Positions 33,722 to 43,380 of a stretch of 64,000 nucleotides of DNA are shown here, piece by piece. Numbering within the stretch: the stretch's first letter is position 1; each line of letters begins with the position of its first letter. Made by a program: the position numbers and the translations under genes. This stretch comes from JANQJA01 sp047947185. Lineage in GTDB: Bacteria > Pseudomonadota > Gammaproteobacteria > Pseudomonadales > Azotimanducaceae. The notes beneath the pieces are model-generated. The model was not told the origin of the DNA and searched no databases. It was given only the letters and a program-made list of their open reading frames with translations. Location of the stretch: the NCBI GenBank assembly GCA_047947185.1, contig CP170502.1, forward strand, positions 2,542,001 to 2,606,000, read 5' to 3'.

Positions 33722-35076
33722 CGGATTTCCTCCCGCTGGCCCAGTTCAAAGTCGGTCACCGGCTCCAGTCCCGAGGCCCTGTCGTAGAAAACGGCGCCAT
33801 CAATAAACACCCGGTCGACACGCGAATACACGCTGAACGGGTTTTTATCCCAGATGACAATATCTGCAGCCTTGCCACCTTCCAGCGAGCCGATACGTGC
33901 ATCAAGGCCCAGTGCTTTCGCCGCGTTCAGCGTTAGCCAACGGAATGCCTCTGCCTCGCTGATGTTGAGTCCCATTCGGCGTCCGGCTGCCAGCGCTTTT
34001 GCAGCTTCCTGGTTCAGGCGCTGAATGTCCCACTTGGAATCCGAGTGCACAATGGCGCAGGCCCCGGCTGCGTCGACCAGGGCAACATTTTCCTTGATGG
34101 CATCAAACGCCTCGAGTTTGAAACGGCCCCAGTCCGCCCACATGGCACTGCAAACACCCTCAGCCGCCAGCATGTCCGCAATTTTGTAGGATTCAACCGC
34201 ATGGTGAAATGCCGTGATGGCATAGCCGAACTCCTGGGCAACATCCAGCATGATCGCCATCTCATCAGCCCGGTAGCAGTGATTGTGCACCAGGATCTCG
34301 CCCTCCAGCACACCCATCATGGTCTCCAGCCTCAGGTCCCGGGTGGGCGCTTCCTTATCTTCTTCTCCAGCCGCAACGGCCTCTTCCCAGGCGCGCCACT
34401 TGTCCCGATACTTTTGCGCCTTGATCCACTCAGACCGATACTCGGCGACGTTGCCCATCCGGGTTGAGGGCATTTTCCCCTTGTTTCCATAGACCCGCTT
34501 GGGATTCTCGCCGCAGGCCATTTTCAGACCGTAGGGCGCATCCGGGAATTTCATCCCCTGGACGGTTCGCGAGGGCACATTCTTCAGCACAACACTGCGG
34601 CCGCCAAACAGGTTAGCGGAACCCGGCAATACCTGCAGGGTGGTCACACCACCGGCCAGGGCCAGCGGAAACTGGGGGTCCTGGGGCCACACCGAGTGTT
34701 CCGCCCAGACTTCAGCCGTATTCGGTGATGTGCTTTCATTACCATCAGAATGTGGTCCATACCCTGGCGATGCATAAACACCCAGGTGGCTGTGGACATC
34801 AATGATGCCGGGGGTGACCCACCTGCCGGCTGCATCAACAACCTCCAGTCCTGCAGTGTCAGGCGGGTCACCTGCGCCCACTGCCGTGATCACGCCTTCC
34901 CTGAAAATGACGTAGCCGCCACTGATGCCGCGGCCGTCGCCAATAAACAGGTTGGCGCCCACAATTGCTGTCGGTGCTGATGGCAGGGGTTTGTAGGTAG
35001 AGGGGAAGGGTGCAGCAAGCAAACTTGCCGGCAGCAGGGCAAACAGGGCCCACAGCCATATTGTATTAGTCTTCAT
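33718..35076 (-). CDS. Secreted metal-dependent amidohydrolase
   Basis: A 452-residue exported amidohydrolase (signal peptide WLWALFALLPASLLAAP). The metal site is intact: IIDVHSHLG near residue 98 gives His-x-His, followed by VHNHCYRADE, AFHHAVES and a late Asp in VHSDSKWD. The C-terminal sandwich has IGSLEGGKAADIVIWDKNPF. It resembles imidazolonepropionase/dipeptidase-type periplasmic amidohydrolases; the substrate is unknown. The ATG at 35076 is preferred over an in-frame TTG at 35085. It forms an operon with the following paralog. Confidence 0.82.
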   Translation of the reverse strand: MKTNTIWLWALFALLPASLLAAPFPSTYKPLPSAPTAIVGANLFIGDGRGISGGYVIFREGVITAVGAGDPPDTAGLEVVDAAGRWVTPGIIDVHSHLGVYASPGYGPHSDGNESTSPNTAEVWAEHSVWPQDPQFPLALAGGVTTLQVLPGSANLFGGRSVVLKNVPSRTVQGMKFPDAPYGLKMACGENPKRVYGNKGKMPSTRMGNVAEYRSEWIKAQKYRDKWRAWEEAVAAGEEDKEAPTRDLRLETMMGVLEGEILVHNHCYRADEMAIMLDVAQEFGYAITAFHHAVESYKIADMLAAEGVCSAMWADWGRFKLEAFDAIKENVALVDAAGACAIVHSDSKWDIQRLNQEAAKALAAGRRMGLNISEAEAFRWLTLNAAKALGLDARIGSLEGGKAADIVIWDKNPFSVYSRVDRVFIDGAVFYDRASGLEPVTDFELGQREEIR

Positions 35077-35281
35077 CTTTCCCAAAAGGCCCAGAACTGA
35101 TGACGGCCTGACAATTTAGCACAGATCAACGGGGACTATCCGACACAATAGGCCACCCGAATGGCTGGCCGGGCGCTGTACAAATGGTGACGAGGTTTAC
35201 ATAATGCGAGGCTGACTTTCCCAACAAGAACGCTACCACCCGCCCGTTTGCAAAAACGACTGTGTCGATAAAGGAAACTCC

Positions 35282-36238
35282 GTGACGCTCAAGAACGAAG
35301 CAAAGTTGGCCAACGTTGAAGTGATTCAGCAGAATTTCGAACAACTCCATTATATCTGCAACCCGCAGATTGCGACTGCCGTTTTCCTGGCTTACCACCT
35401 GGAAAAGCCGGTCCTTATCGAAGGGCCGCCCGGCGTCGGGAAAACAGAACTCGCCAAGACCACAGCACAAATGCTGGGCATTGAGTGCATAAGGCTGCAG
35501 TGTTACGAGGGTCTGGACGAGGCAAAAGCCATTTATGAATGGAAGTACGGCAAGCAGTTGCTCTACACTCAGGTGCTGAAGGAGACCCTCAACGAGATCC
35601 TGCAGGGGGCAACGGGCCTTGCCGAGTCTGTGGGTAAACTGCACGAATTTGGCGACATCTTCTTTTCCGAGGACTTCCTCGAACCACGGCCGTTAATGAA
35701 AGCCCTGAAAGAGGAAAACGGCTGCGTGCTGCTGATTGACGAGGTGGACAAGTCTGACCACGAATTCGAGTCGCTGCTGCTGGAAATGCTCTCTGACTTC
35801 CAGCTTTCAATTCCGGAAATTGGCACCATCAAGGCCAACCCCAAGCGAAAGCCCCTGGTATTCCTCACCAGTAATAACACCCGGGAAATCAGTGATGCCT
35901 TAAAGCGCCGCTGCCTGCACCTGTACATCCCGTTTCCGGATGCTCACCTGGAGCGGCAGATTATCCAGGCACGGGTGCCGGAGATTGCCGAGGATCTTCG
36001 TAACCAGCTGGTTGCTTTTGTGCAGGAACTCCGGGACATGGACCTCAAGAAGGTACCCGCCATCTCCGAGACCATCGACTGGGCCCGCACCCTGATCCTG
36101 CTGCACTCCGAGCAGCTTGACCCCGATCTGGTCAGGCAGACGCTGAACGTAATTCTCAAGTTCCAGGAAGATATCGAAACGGTTGAAGCGGAACTGCAGA
36201 GCGTGACCAACAAGGCCCTGAAGGGGAACCAGGGCTAA
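35282..36238 (+). CDS. MoxR-family AAA+ ATPase
   Basis: A 318-residue AAA+ protein with a GTG start. Walker A is EGPPGVGKTELAKT near residue 48, Walker B is CVLLIDEVDKSD near 150, and sensor 1 is LVFLTSNNTRE near 195. The sequence is of the MoxR/CoxD type that works with a VWA partner as a chaperone for metalloenzyme maturation. The partner follows 7 bp downstream. No obvious client enzyme lies next to it. Confidence 0.88.
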   Translation: MTLKNEAKLANVEVIQQNFEQLHYICNPQIATAVFLAYHLEKPVLIEGPPGVGKTELAKTTAQMLGIECIRLQCYEGLDEAKAIYEWKYGKQLLYTQVLKETLNEILQGATGLAESVGKLHEFGDIFFSEDFLEPRPLMKALKEENGCVLLIDEVDKSDHEFESLLLEMLSDFQLSIPEIGTIKANPKRKPLVFLTSNNTREISDALKRRCLHLYIPFPDAHLERQIIQARVPEIAEDLRNQLVAFVQELRDMDLKKVPAISETIDWARTLILLHSEQLDPDLVRQTLNVILKFQEDIETVEAELQSVTNKALKGNQG

Positions 36239-36245
36239 TCCGGCC

Positions 36246-37700
36246 ATGGACAGCACCCTCGTTGATTTTGTCAAGGCACTGCGCACCGCGGAGGTTAAGG
36301 TATCACCCGCGGAAACGCTGGATGCCATGCACTGCATGGAGCTTGTCGGTTATACCGACCGCGACTTCCTGAAAGACTCGCTCTCCATGGTGCTGTCCAA
36401 GACACCTGACGAGAAAGATGCCTTTGATGCCTGCTTTGACCGGTTTTTTACCTTCGACAAGTTCCAGTCCACGGTGGCGAACGAGTCCGATGAAACCGAT
36501 GACACGAGCGACAATTTCGACGATGGTGACTTTGAGCCTGGCAAAGACCAGAAGGGCGGCAAAGGCAGCGGCAGCGGTCAGGGTTCAGGTGAAGGCGGCG
36601 AGTCTGAAGACAGCCGGGAGGAAACCTCCCTGCAGCCCCAGTCCGAACTGGGCAAGTTGCTCCTGTCGGGTGATCGCACTGAACTGACCATCGCCATGGC
36701 GGAAGCAGGGCGCAAGGTTGAGGTCAACCAGATTGTCGTGTTCACGCAGAAGGGCCTGTACACCCGCAAGATCATGGATGCCATGGGCCTGAAGGGGCTG
36801 CAGGATGAGATTGGCGAACTGCAGGCACATGGCGGCCAGCCCCAGCGTATCCTGTCAAACAACCTGAAAAAGGCCCGCGACCAGTTGCGTGAGCGCGTGC
36901 GGGACTATGTGGAGAAACAGTTTTTCCTGCATGCCGACGAACAGGGCAAACAGCTCCGGGAAGAACTGCTGAAGAAGGTCAAACTGTCCAATGTGGAGAA
37001 ACGCAACTTCAAGGATGTACAGGAAGTTGTGTTCAAAATGGCCAAAAAGCTGATTGCAATTCACTCCAAGCGCCGCAAGACCTACAAGCGCGGCCAGCTT
37101 GACGTGCGCAAGACCTTACGCAACAACATGCAGTATGACGGCATGATGTTCGACATTCACTGGAAAGCGTCAAAGGTGGACCGCCCCAAGGTCATGTGTA
37201 TCTGTGACGTCAGCGGCTCGGTGAGCAACTACTCCCGTTTCCTGCTGATGTTCCTCTACAGCCTGGCCGAGATCCTGCCCAAGGTCAGGTCGTTTGCCTT
37301 TTCATCGGACCTGGGCGAGGTCACCGACCTGTTTGAGCACTCCAACCTTGAAGACGCCATGTCCAAGATCATGCGCGACTACGGTAATGGCTCCACCGAC
37401 TATGGCCAGATGCTGTCTGACTTCAAGCGCCACGTGCTGGACGACGTGAATAACAAAACCACCATCATTATCCTGGGTGATGCCCGCAACAATTATGGTG
37501 ACCCAAAATCCGAGATTCTGCGCGAGATGTACGATCGCGCCAAGCGCGTCATCTGGCTGAACCCCGAACCCAAGATGAGCTGGACCGTGGGTGACGCCGA
37601 AATGAAGAAGTACGCGCCCGCCGTCCACCAGGCGGAAGTCTGCAATTCACTGGCTCATCTTGAGCGGGTGGTGGGTAACCTGCTGCGCTCGGTGAGCTGA
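36246..37700 (+). CDS. VWA-domain protein, CoxE-like
   Basis: A 484-residue protein with a mixed-charge, Gly/Ser-rich low-complexity region near residues 75-130 and a C-terminal VWA domain. The MIDAS is CDVSGSVSNYS near residue 320 (Asp-x-Ser-x-Ser), with a distal Thr in NGSTDYGQ and the acidic IILGDARNN. It pairs with the preceding MoxR ATPase, an arrangement known for CoxD-CoxE and related chaperone couples. Confidence 0.85.
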   Translation: MDSTLVDFVKALRTAEVKVSPAETLDAMHCMELVGYTDRDFLKDSLSMVLSKTPDEKDAFDACFDRFFTFDKFQSTVANESDETDDTSDNFDDGDFEPGKDQKGGKGSGSGQGSGEGGESEDSREETSLQPQSELGKLLLSGDRTELTIAMAEAGRKVEVNQIVVFTQKGLYTRKIMDAMGLKGLQDEIGELQAHGGQPQRILSNNLKKARDQLRERVRDYVEKQFFLHADEQGKQLREELLKKVKLSNVEKRNFKDVQEVVFKMAKKLIAIHSKRRKTYKRGQLDVRKTLRNNMQYDGMMFDIHWKASKVDRPKVMCICDVSGSVSNYSRFLLMFLYSLAEILPKVRSFAFSSDLGEVTDLFEHSNLEDAMSKIMRDYGNGSTDYGQMLSDFKRHVLDDVNNKTTIIILGDARNNYGDPKSEILREMYDRAKRVIWLNPEPKMSWTVGDAEMKKYAPAVHQAEVCNSLAHLERVVGNLLRSVS

Positions 37701-37720
37701 CGGGCGGGTCAGCGGCGGGT

Positions 37721-38278
37721 CTACTTGATGCGCTTCACCGGCAGGGTGGCGCCGGCACCTTCAACATCCATCATGTAAAACCCGAACAGGTTTTTCCTGA
37801 TCAATACCTTTGGGTTCATCACCGAGGGGTAAGCGCGCCGGGTTGACTTGCGATGTTCCCAGATCTGGCCATTGGCCATCTCGAAACGCTCGCTGCCGTT
37901 CCAGCCATCAAACTCACCCACAATACTGGTGCGGATTTCATCCGGTCGGACACGCTTTACACCAAAGTCATCCCGCTCCGCTGCGGGGGTTGCTTCCTCT
38001 TTCTGCGCCATGGCTTTCTGCGCCATGGCAGGTGCCGGGGGTGCTGCCACAGGCGAAGCGACAGCAGGCACGGGCGTGTCGACAATCTCCGGCGCTGATG
38101 CCACATGTCCCCGGTCAAAACAGCCAAGCCGCTCTGCAGGGTTATTGATGGCAGCACAACCACTCAGGGTGTCATAACAGGCCAGGCGCGCCGCATCGCC
38201 CTTGATTGCGGCACAGTCCTGCGCCATGCCCCACATTGGCGCAGAAACCAGCAGGCCAAGCAGAATGAGTCTCGACAT
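37721..38278 (-). CDS. Secreted protein of unknown function
   Basis: A 185-residue exported protein (signal peptide LILLGLLVSAPMWGMAQ) starting at an ATG with a GGAG-type site. After the signal come two short Cys motifs (DCAAIKGDAARLACYD and GCAAINNPAERLGCFD), an Ala/Pro-rich linker near residues 70-95, and a C-terminal domain with GQIWEHRKSTRRAY and VEGAGATLPVKRIK. The CYD-type motif occurs in many small secreted proteobacterial proteins. Function is unknown. It is convergent with the VWA gene and divergent from oppA. Confidence 0.75.
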   Translation of the reverse strand: MSRLILLGLLVSAPMWGMAQDCAAIKGDAARLACYDTLSGCAAINNPAERLGCFDRGHVASAPEIVDTPVPAVASPVAAPPAPAMAQKAMAQKEEATPAAERDDFGVKRVRPDEIRTSIVGEFDGWNGSERFEMANGQIWEHRKSTRRAYPSVMNPKVLIRKNLFGFYMMDVEGAGATLPVKRIK

Positions 38279-38384
38279 TTGACGTCTCCAGGTCAGAAAG
38301 CCGTATCCTACCCTGCCAAAAAGGGGTTCGCATCCCAATCCGCGTGGTACAATTTTCGGTAAATGCAGCATTAAGAGCCATTTA

Positions 38385-39989
38385 ATGAAGTACACCCTGG
38401 TCCCTTTGCTACTACTGCTGGCGTGGTTGACACCCCAGCAGTCAATCGCCGCCGCCGCCGACTTTGAAAACCAGACCATCACCCTGGCCCTTGCCCAGGA
38501 ACCCCCACAACTCAACAGCACCAAAGCCACGGATCAGGTCAGTATTTTTGTGCTGGGACACGTGATGGAAGGGCTGGTGCGCTACGACCGGCGTGGGAAC
38601 ATTGTGCCCGGCGTGGCCGAGCGCTGGGAGCTGACCGATACCAGCGCAAAGTTCTGGCTGCGCAAGGATGCTCTCTGGAGTGACGGCATACCCGTCAAGG
38701 CGCAGGATTTTGTCTTTGCCTGGCGCAAGGCGCTGGAGCCTGCCAATGCATCCGAGTACGCTTTTATCCTGTATCCGGTCAAGAATGCGGAAGCTGTCAA
38801 CAACGGCACCCTGCCGCCAGAAGCGCTGGCCGTCAGGGCAATTGATGACTATACCCTGGAAGTTGAACTGGAACGGCCAACCGGCTATTTCATCAAGCTC
38901 GGTGCCTTCAGCACCTATTACCCCATCCGGGAGGATTTCTACCTCTCCCGTGGTGACGGTTACGCGGCCGAGTGGGACGACATGCTCTACAACGGTCCCT
39001 TCAAGATTACGAAGTGGGTGCACAGTGCCTCCATGAAGTTCGAGAAGAACGAAACCTACTGGGATGCCGAGAACATCTACCTGAACGCCATCAACGCGGA
39101 CTACATCACAGCCGATACCCGCGCCAAGCTCAACCTGTTTGTTGATGACAAGATTGCCTTTACCGCCCTCGACGGGGAAACCTACAAGGACGCCCTGCGC
39201 CAGCGCTATCGCATCCGCAGCTTCACCACCGGCTCGGTGTATTTCATCGACTACAACCATCGTGAAGGCAGGCCCACCGCAAACATCAACCTGCGCAAGG
39301 CCATTCAGTATGCGTTTGATCCGGACGAGTTTGTGAACAAGGTGCTGGCAACACCCGGCAATCTGCCCGGACTCTCCACCTTCCCCGTGTGGCTGCAGGG
39401 TGTGGAAGGCAAGTTCCGCGAGGAGTACCCGGCACCGGTAGCGGGCGTTGATCTGGAGAAAGCGCGGGAATACCTGAACCGCGCCAAACAGGAACTGAAG
39501 GTCGACACCATTCCGCCACTGGTACTGCTGGTGGGTGACAGTCCAACCGCTGCCAAGCAGGCTGAGTACATGCAGGGCCTGCTCAAGAACCGGCTGGGAC
39601 TGGATCTGAAGATCGACATCCAGACATTCAAGCAACGCCTGGCCAAGATGACAGCCGGCGAGTTTGACATGGTTGGTGCTGGCTGGGGGCCCGACTTCGA
39701 CGACGTGATGACCTTTGGTGACCTGTTTGCCTCCTGGAACCTCAACAACCGGGGCCGCTACAACAATCCCGAATACGATGAGACAGTCCGCATCGCCATG
39801 AACAGTTCCGACCCGAAGGTACGCATGGACGCCATGGGAAAACTCCAGCAGATACTGTTTGACGATGCCGCGGTGCTGCCGCAGTACGAACAGGGGGTCA
39901 TCTACCTGATGCATCCAAAAGTCAGGGGCGTCGTCCGGCGCGTGGTGGGTGCCGACCCGGACTTTACGCACGCCCGCGTGGTGCCCTGA
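38385..39989 (+). CDS. oppA: Oligopeptide ABC transporter substrate-binding protein
   Basis: A 534-residue periplasmic binding protein with a signal peptide (residues 1-25, no lipobox Cys). It has the SBP_bac_5 pattern: GHVMEGLVRYDRRGNIVPGVAERWELTD, then LRKDALWSDGIPVKAQDFVFAWRKALEP, then YNGPFKITKW, and the late DMVGAGWGPDFDD segment. It delivers peptides to OppBC and starts a complete operon oppABCDF. Confidence 0.93.
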   Translation: MKYTLVPLLLLLAWLTPQQSIAAAADFENQTITLALAQEPPQLNSTKATDQVSIFVLGHVMEGLVRYDRRGNIVPGVAERWELTDTSAKFWLRKDALWSDGIPVKAQDFVFAWRKALEPANASEYAFILYPVKNAEAVNNGTLPPEALAVRAIDDYTLEVELERPTGYFIKLGAFSTYYPIREDFYLSRGDGYAAEWDDMLYNGPFKITKWVHSASMKFEKNETYWDAENIYLNAINADYITADTRAKLNLFVDDKIAFTALDGETYKDALRQRYRIRSFTTGSVYFIDYNHREGRPTANINLRKAIQYAFDPDEFVNKVLATPGNLPGLSTFPVWLQGVEGKFREEYPAPVAGVDLEKAREYLNRAKQELKVDTIPPLVLLVGDSPTAAKQAEYMQGLLKNRLGLDLKIDIQTFKQRLAKMTAGEFDMVGAGWGPDFDDVMTFGDLFASWNLNNRGRYNNPEYDETVRIAMNSSDPKVRMDAMGKLQQILFDDAAVLPQYEQGVIYLMHPKVRGVVRRVVGADPDFTHARVVP

Positions 39990-39992
39990 CCG

Positions 39993-40925
39993 GTGCTGGC
40001 CTATACCATCAAGCGACTGCTGGCCGGGGTGATCACCGTCTGGTTTATCGCGACCGCGACCTTCATTGCCATGCACTCCGTACCCGGCGACCCCCTGATG
40101 AACGACAAGGCGGTGTCAGCCGAAATCCGCAGGAACCTGGAGCAGAAGTACGGACTCGACAAACCCGTTTACGAGCAGTATTTCGTTTTTATCACCAACA
40201 TGCTGAAGGGTGACTTTGGCATCTCCTTTACCCAGCAGAACCGCAAGGTAAATGACATTATCAGGGATCATTTCCCGGTGTCTGCCACGCTGGGGGTACT
40301 GGCCATACTGATTGCGGCCCTGGGCGGTATCCTCTGGGGTGCGCTCACCGCAATCTACCGCAACCGCCTGCCCGACATCATCATCATGTTCCTGGTGATC
40401 CTCGGGATTTCCGTCCCCAGTTTTGTCTTTGCGGCGCTGGGTCAGCTGTTGCTGGTCAACCTCAACAGCGCAACCGGGGTCTCAATATTGCCCGTCGCCG
40501 GCTGGGGCACCTTTTCCCACATGCTCATGCCGGCGCTGGTCCTCGGGCTGGGTACCATGGCGTTGCTGACCCGTTTGATGCGATCTTCCATGCTGGAAAT
40601 TGTCAATGAGGATTACATCAAGACGGCGCGGGCAAAAGGGCTCTCACCGGTACGTATTTTCTTCCGGCACCAGCTACGCAACGCCATCCTCCCCGTCGTC
40701 ACGGTGCTGGGGCCACAGATTGCCGCCATCACCACCGGTGGTTTTGTGGTTGAACTGGTTTTTGCCATTCCCGGCCTGGGTCGTTACTTTGTCCAGGCCG
40801 TGCAGCAACTGGACTATACGGTGATCATGGGCACCACGGTGTTTTACGGCGCATTTCTGGTGCTGATGGTCATCCTGGTTGACATCATCTACGGATTTAT
40901 CGACCCACGGGTAAGGCTCAAATAG
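39993..40925 (+). CDS. oppB: Oligopeptide ABC transporter permease OppB
   Basis: A 310-residue permease with a GTG start, 3 bp after oppA. About six membrane helices are visible. The N-terminal HSVPGDPLMNDKA is typical of OppB/DppB. The EAA loop (EDYIKTARAKGLSPVRIFFRHQLRNA) that docks the ATPases lies near residue 207. Confidence 0.94.
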   Translation: MLAYTIKRLLAGVITVWFIATATFIAMHSVPGDPLMNDKAVSAEIRRNLEQKYGLDKPVYEQYFVFITNMLKGDFGISFTQQNRKVNDIIRDHFPVSATLGVLAILIAALGGILWGALTAIYRNRLPDIIIMFLVILGISVPSFVFAALGQLLLVNLNSATGVSILPVAGWGTFSHMLMPALVLGLGTMALLTRLMRSSMLEIVNEDYIKTARAKGLSPVRIFFRHQLRNAILPVVTVLGPQIAAITTGGFVVELVFAIPGLGRYFVQAVQQLDYTVIMGTTVFYGAFLVLMVILVDIIYGFIDPRVRLK

Positions 40926-42347
40926 ATGACAGATGCGCTTGCTGACAGAGACATGGCACAGCTCGATTTTTCACCCGCGCAGCGGGACGAGAGTGTTGAA
41001 CATCTTTCCCGGCCATCACTGTCCTACTGGCAAGACGCCTGGATTCGCCTGAAGAAGAACACGCGGGCAATCATTTCGCTGTACATTGTCATTGCGCTGG
41101 CCATCTTTACCCTCATAGGCCCCCTGTTATGGCGTGTTGACCCTTCACTGCAGGACCTGAACCAGATATCCCAGCCGCCCGCTTTCCCACGTGAAGCCAT
41201 TTTTGTCGAGCGCTATTCCCGCTGGGAAGGGGTCAGAATTGAGGATTTCCCGGCGGAACCGGAAGAGTTCCTGGATGAAATCCCCGCGCCCACCGGCCTC
41301 CGGCCTTATGAGGCACCCACAAGCCAGCGCGTCAGGCTCATCTGGGACCCGGTGGAAGGTGCCGGTGGTTACAACGTGTACCGCAACACGCGGCAACCCG
41401 AGGGCATTAACGACCTGGGACTGCCGCTGGGTGGCACCCTGGCAGGCAATCACGTCAGCTATGAGGACAGGCTCAATCTTGAGCAGGTGCCCTATTACTA
41501 CTCCGTTGTGCCCACTGACGGGTTCGACGAATCCATGACCTATACCACCATCGAGGTCACGCCGCAGCTATCCATCACCCGCGAGGAAGCCCTGGACCGG
41601 GGCCTAATAGCCGCGGAGGATCAGATAGCAGATGGTGACCTGATCAAACTTGAGTTCCATCCGCTGGGTACCGACTACCTGGGACGCGACATGCTGGCCC
41701 GGTTGATGGAGGGTGCCCGTGTTTCCCTGTTTATCGGCATAGTGGCACCTTTCCTGTTTGTGATGTTTGGCGTGATGTACGGCGGCTTTGCCGGTTACTT
41801 TGGCGGCAAGTTTGACCAGTTCCTGATGCGCTTTGCCGATTTTGTTGTGGCGCTGCCTTTCCTTTTGTTCATGATCCTGTTCAAGATTGCCTTCGGCATT
41901 GGTCCCGGCGAGAGTGGCATCCTGCCAATGCTGATTGCACTGGTGTTGCTGGGGTGGCCGGCCACCGCCCGCCTGGTACGCGGCCAGGTGTTGCAGATAC
42001 GGGAACAGGGTTACATTGAAGCCGCGCGTTTACTGGGCGCAAAACACAGCTACCTGGTGCTGCGCCACATCATCCCGAATACCATGGGTGTCATCCTGGT
42101 CACGCTGACGTTTGCCGTGCCTACCGCCATTTTCACCGAGGCTTTCCTGTCGTTTATTGGCATGGGCGTGGCGCCACCCACCCCTTCCTGGGGTTCCATG
42201 TGCAACGAGGGTGTGAAAACCATGCTGAGTCACCCTCACGAACTTATTTTTCCGGCACTTTTCATCAGCATCACCGTGCTTGCGTTTAACCTGCTGGGTG
42301 ACGGGCTGACTGAGGCGCTGGACTCCCGCATGCGGTCCAGGGAATAA
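40926..42347 (+). CDS. oppC: Oligopeptide ABC transporter permease OppC with inserted FN3-like domain
   Basis: A 473-residue permease, about 150-170 residues longer than usual OppC. After the first membrane helix (about 48-70), the periplasmic region contains an FN3-like domain near residues 118-213 (RLIWDPVEGAGGYNVYRNT, then YYYSVVPTDG). The standard core follows: LGTDYLGRDMLARLMEGARVSLFIG near 248, five further helices, and the EAA loop REQGYIEAARLLGAKHSYLVLRH. The ATG directly follows the oppB stop. Confidence 0.92.
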   Translation: MTDALADRDMAQLDFSPAQRDESVEHLSRPSLSYWQDAWIRLKKNTRAIISLYIVIALAIFTLIGPLLWRVDPSLQDLNQISQPPAFPREAIFVERYSRWEGVRIEDFPAEPEEFLDEIPAPTGLRPYEAPTSQRVRLIWDPVEGAGGYNVYRNTRQPEGINDLGLPLGGTLAGNHVSYEDRLNLEQVPYYYSVVPTDGFDESMTYTTIEVTPQLSITREEALDRGLIAAEDQIADGDLIKLEFHPLGTDYLGRDMLARLMEGARVSLFIGIVAPFLFVMFGVMYGGFAGYFGGKFDQFLMRFADFVVALPFLLFMILFKIAFGIGPGESGILPMLIALVLLGWPATARLVRGQVLQIREQGYIEAARLLGAKHSYLVLRHIIPNTMGVILVTLTFAVPTAIFTEAFLSFIGMGVAPPTPSWGSMCNEGVKTMLSHPHELIFPALFISITVLAFNLLGDGLTEALDSRMRSRE

Positions 42348-42348
42348 C

Positions 42349-43380
42349 ATGAGCGAACATCTGTTGCAGGTAGAAGACCTGCGCGTGGAATTTGCCACCT
42401 ACGGGGGCAACGTGCAGGCAGTACGCGGTGTGGACTTTCACGTTGATGCAGGTGAAACCCTGGCCATTGTCGGCGAATCCGGCTGCGGCAAATCGGTGAC
42501 GGTCCAGTCGCTGATGGGCATTATTCCCATGCCACCCGGCAAGATTACCGGCGGCAGAGCGTGGCTCAAGGGCCAGAACATTCTTGGTTTACCGCCCCGG
42601 GAGGCCAACAAGTTCAGGGGCGTGGAAATTGGCATGATCTTCCAGGACCCCATGACGTCACTCAACCCGACCATGACAATTGGTGACCAGATCTCCGAAA
42701 CGCTGATGGTCCATCGCAAGCTGGATTACAAGGAAGCCTCCCGGCGCGCGGTGGAACTGCTGGAACGCACCAAAATCTCCGAGGCCGCCAAACGCGCCAA
42801 ACAGTACCCGTTTGAATTCTCCGGCGGTATGCTGCAGCGGGCAATGATTGCGCAGAGCCTGGCATGCAATCCGGCGATACTGATTGCGGATGAACCGACA
42901 ACCGCGCTGGACGTGACCATCCAGGCGCAGATCCTGGAACTGATGGGCGAACTGCAGCGCACCGAGAACATGGCCATAGTGCTGATCACCCATGACCTTG
43001 CTGTTGTTGCCAGGATGGCCGACCGGGTGGCGGTGATGTATGCCGGGCAGATTGTCGAAACGGGCACCGTTGACGAGATTTTCTATCACTCTTCCCATCC
43101 CTATACAGTTGGCCTGAAAGAAGCCATGCCATCCAACACCGGCGAACACAACAAGAAACTGATGCCGATTCTTGGCAGCCCACCCGACCTGTTTGCGCCG
43201 CCGGTGGGTTGCGGATACTACGCACGTTGCCCTTACGCCATGAAGGTGTGCAAGGCCAACATGCCACCGCTCTATGCCATGAGCGACTCGTCTGCACACA
43301 GCACACGCTGCTGGCTGCAGCATCCGGATGCGCCCCACAACGAACAGGTGTTCCAGGGTGGAGTCTCCCGTGCTGGTTAG
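42349..43380 (+). CDS. oppD: Oligopeptide ABC transporter ATPase OppD
   Basis: A 343-residue ATPase. Walker A is VGESGCGKSVTVQSL near residue 40, the signature is FSGGMLQRAMIAQSLA near 162, and Walker B is LIADEPTTALDVT near 182. The C-terminal Cys-rich oligopeptide-transporter extension (PPVGCGYYARCPYAMKVC) can hold an iron-sulfur cluster in related proteins. It overlaps oppF by 11 bp. Confidence 0.95.
   Translation: MSEHLLQVEDLRVEFATYGGNVQAVRGVDFHVDAGETLAIVGESGCGKSVTVQSLMGIIPMPPGKITGGRAWLKGQNILGLPPREANKFRGVEIGMIFQDPMTSLNPTMTIGDQISETLMVHRKLDYKEASRRAVELLERTKISEAAKRAKQYPFEFSGGMLQRAMIAQSLACNPAILIADEPTTALDVTIQAQILELMGELQRTENMAIVLITHDLAVVARMADRVAVMYAGQIVETGTVDEIFYHSSHPYTVGLKEAMPSNTGEHNKKLMPILGSPPDLFAPPVGCGYYARCPYAMKVCKANMPPLYAMSDSSAHSTRCWLQHPDAPHNEQVFQGGVSRAG

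Noticed and set aside
38442..40076. 544-residue minus-strand frame
   Set aside because: It is antisense to oppA, which has a clear signal peptide and family motifs; the minus frame shows no domain.
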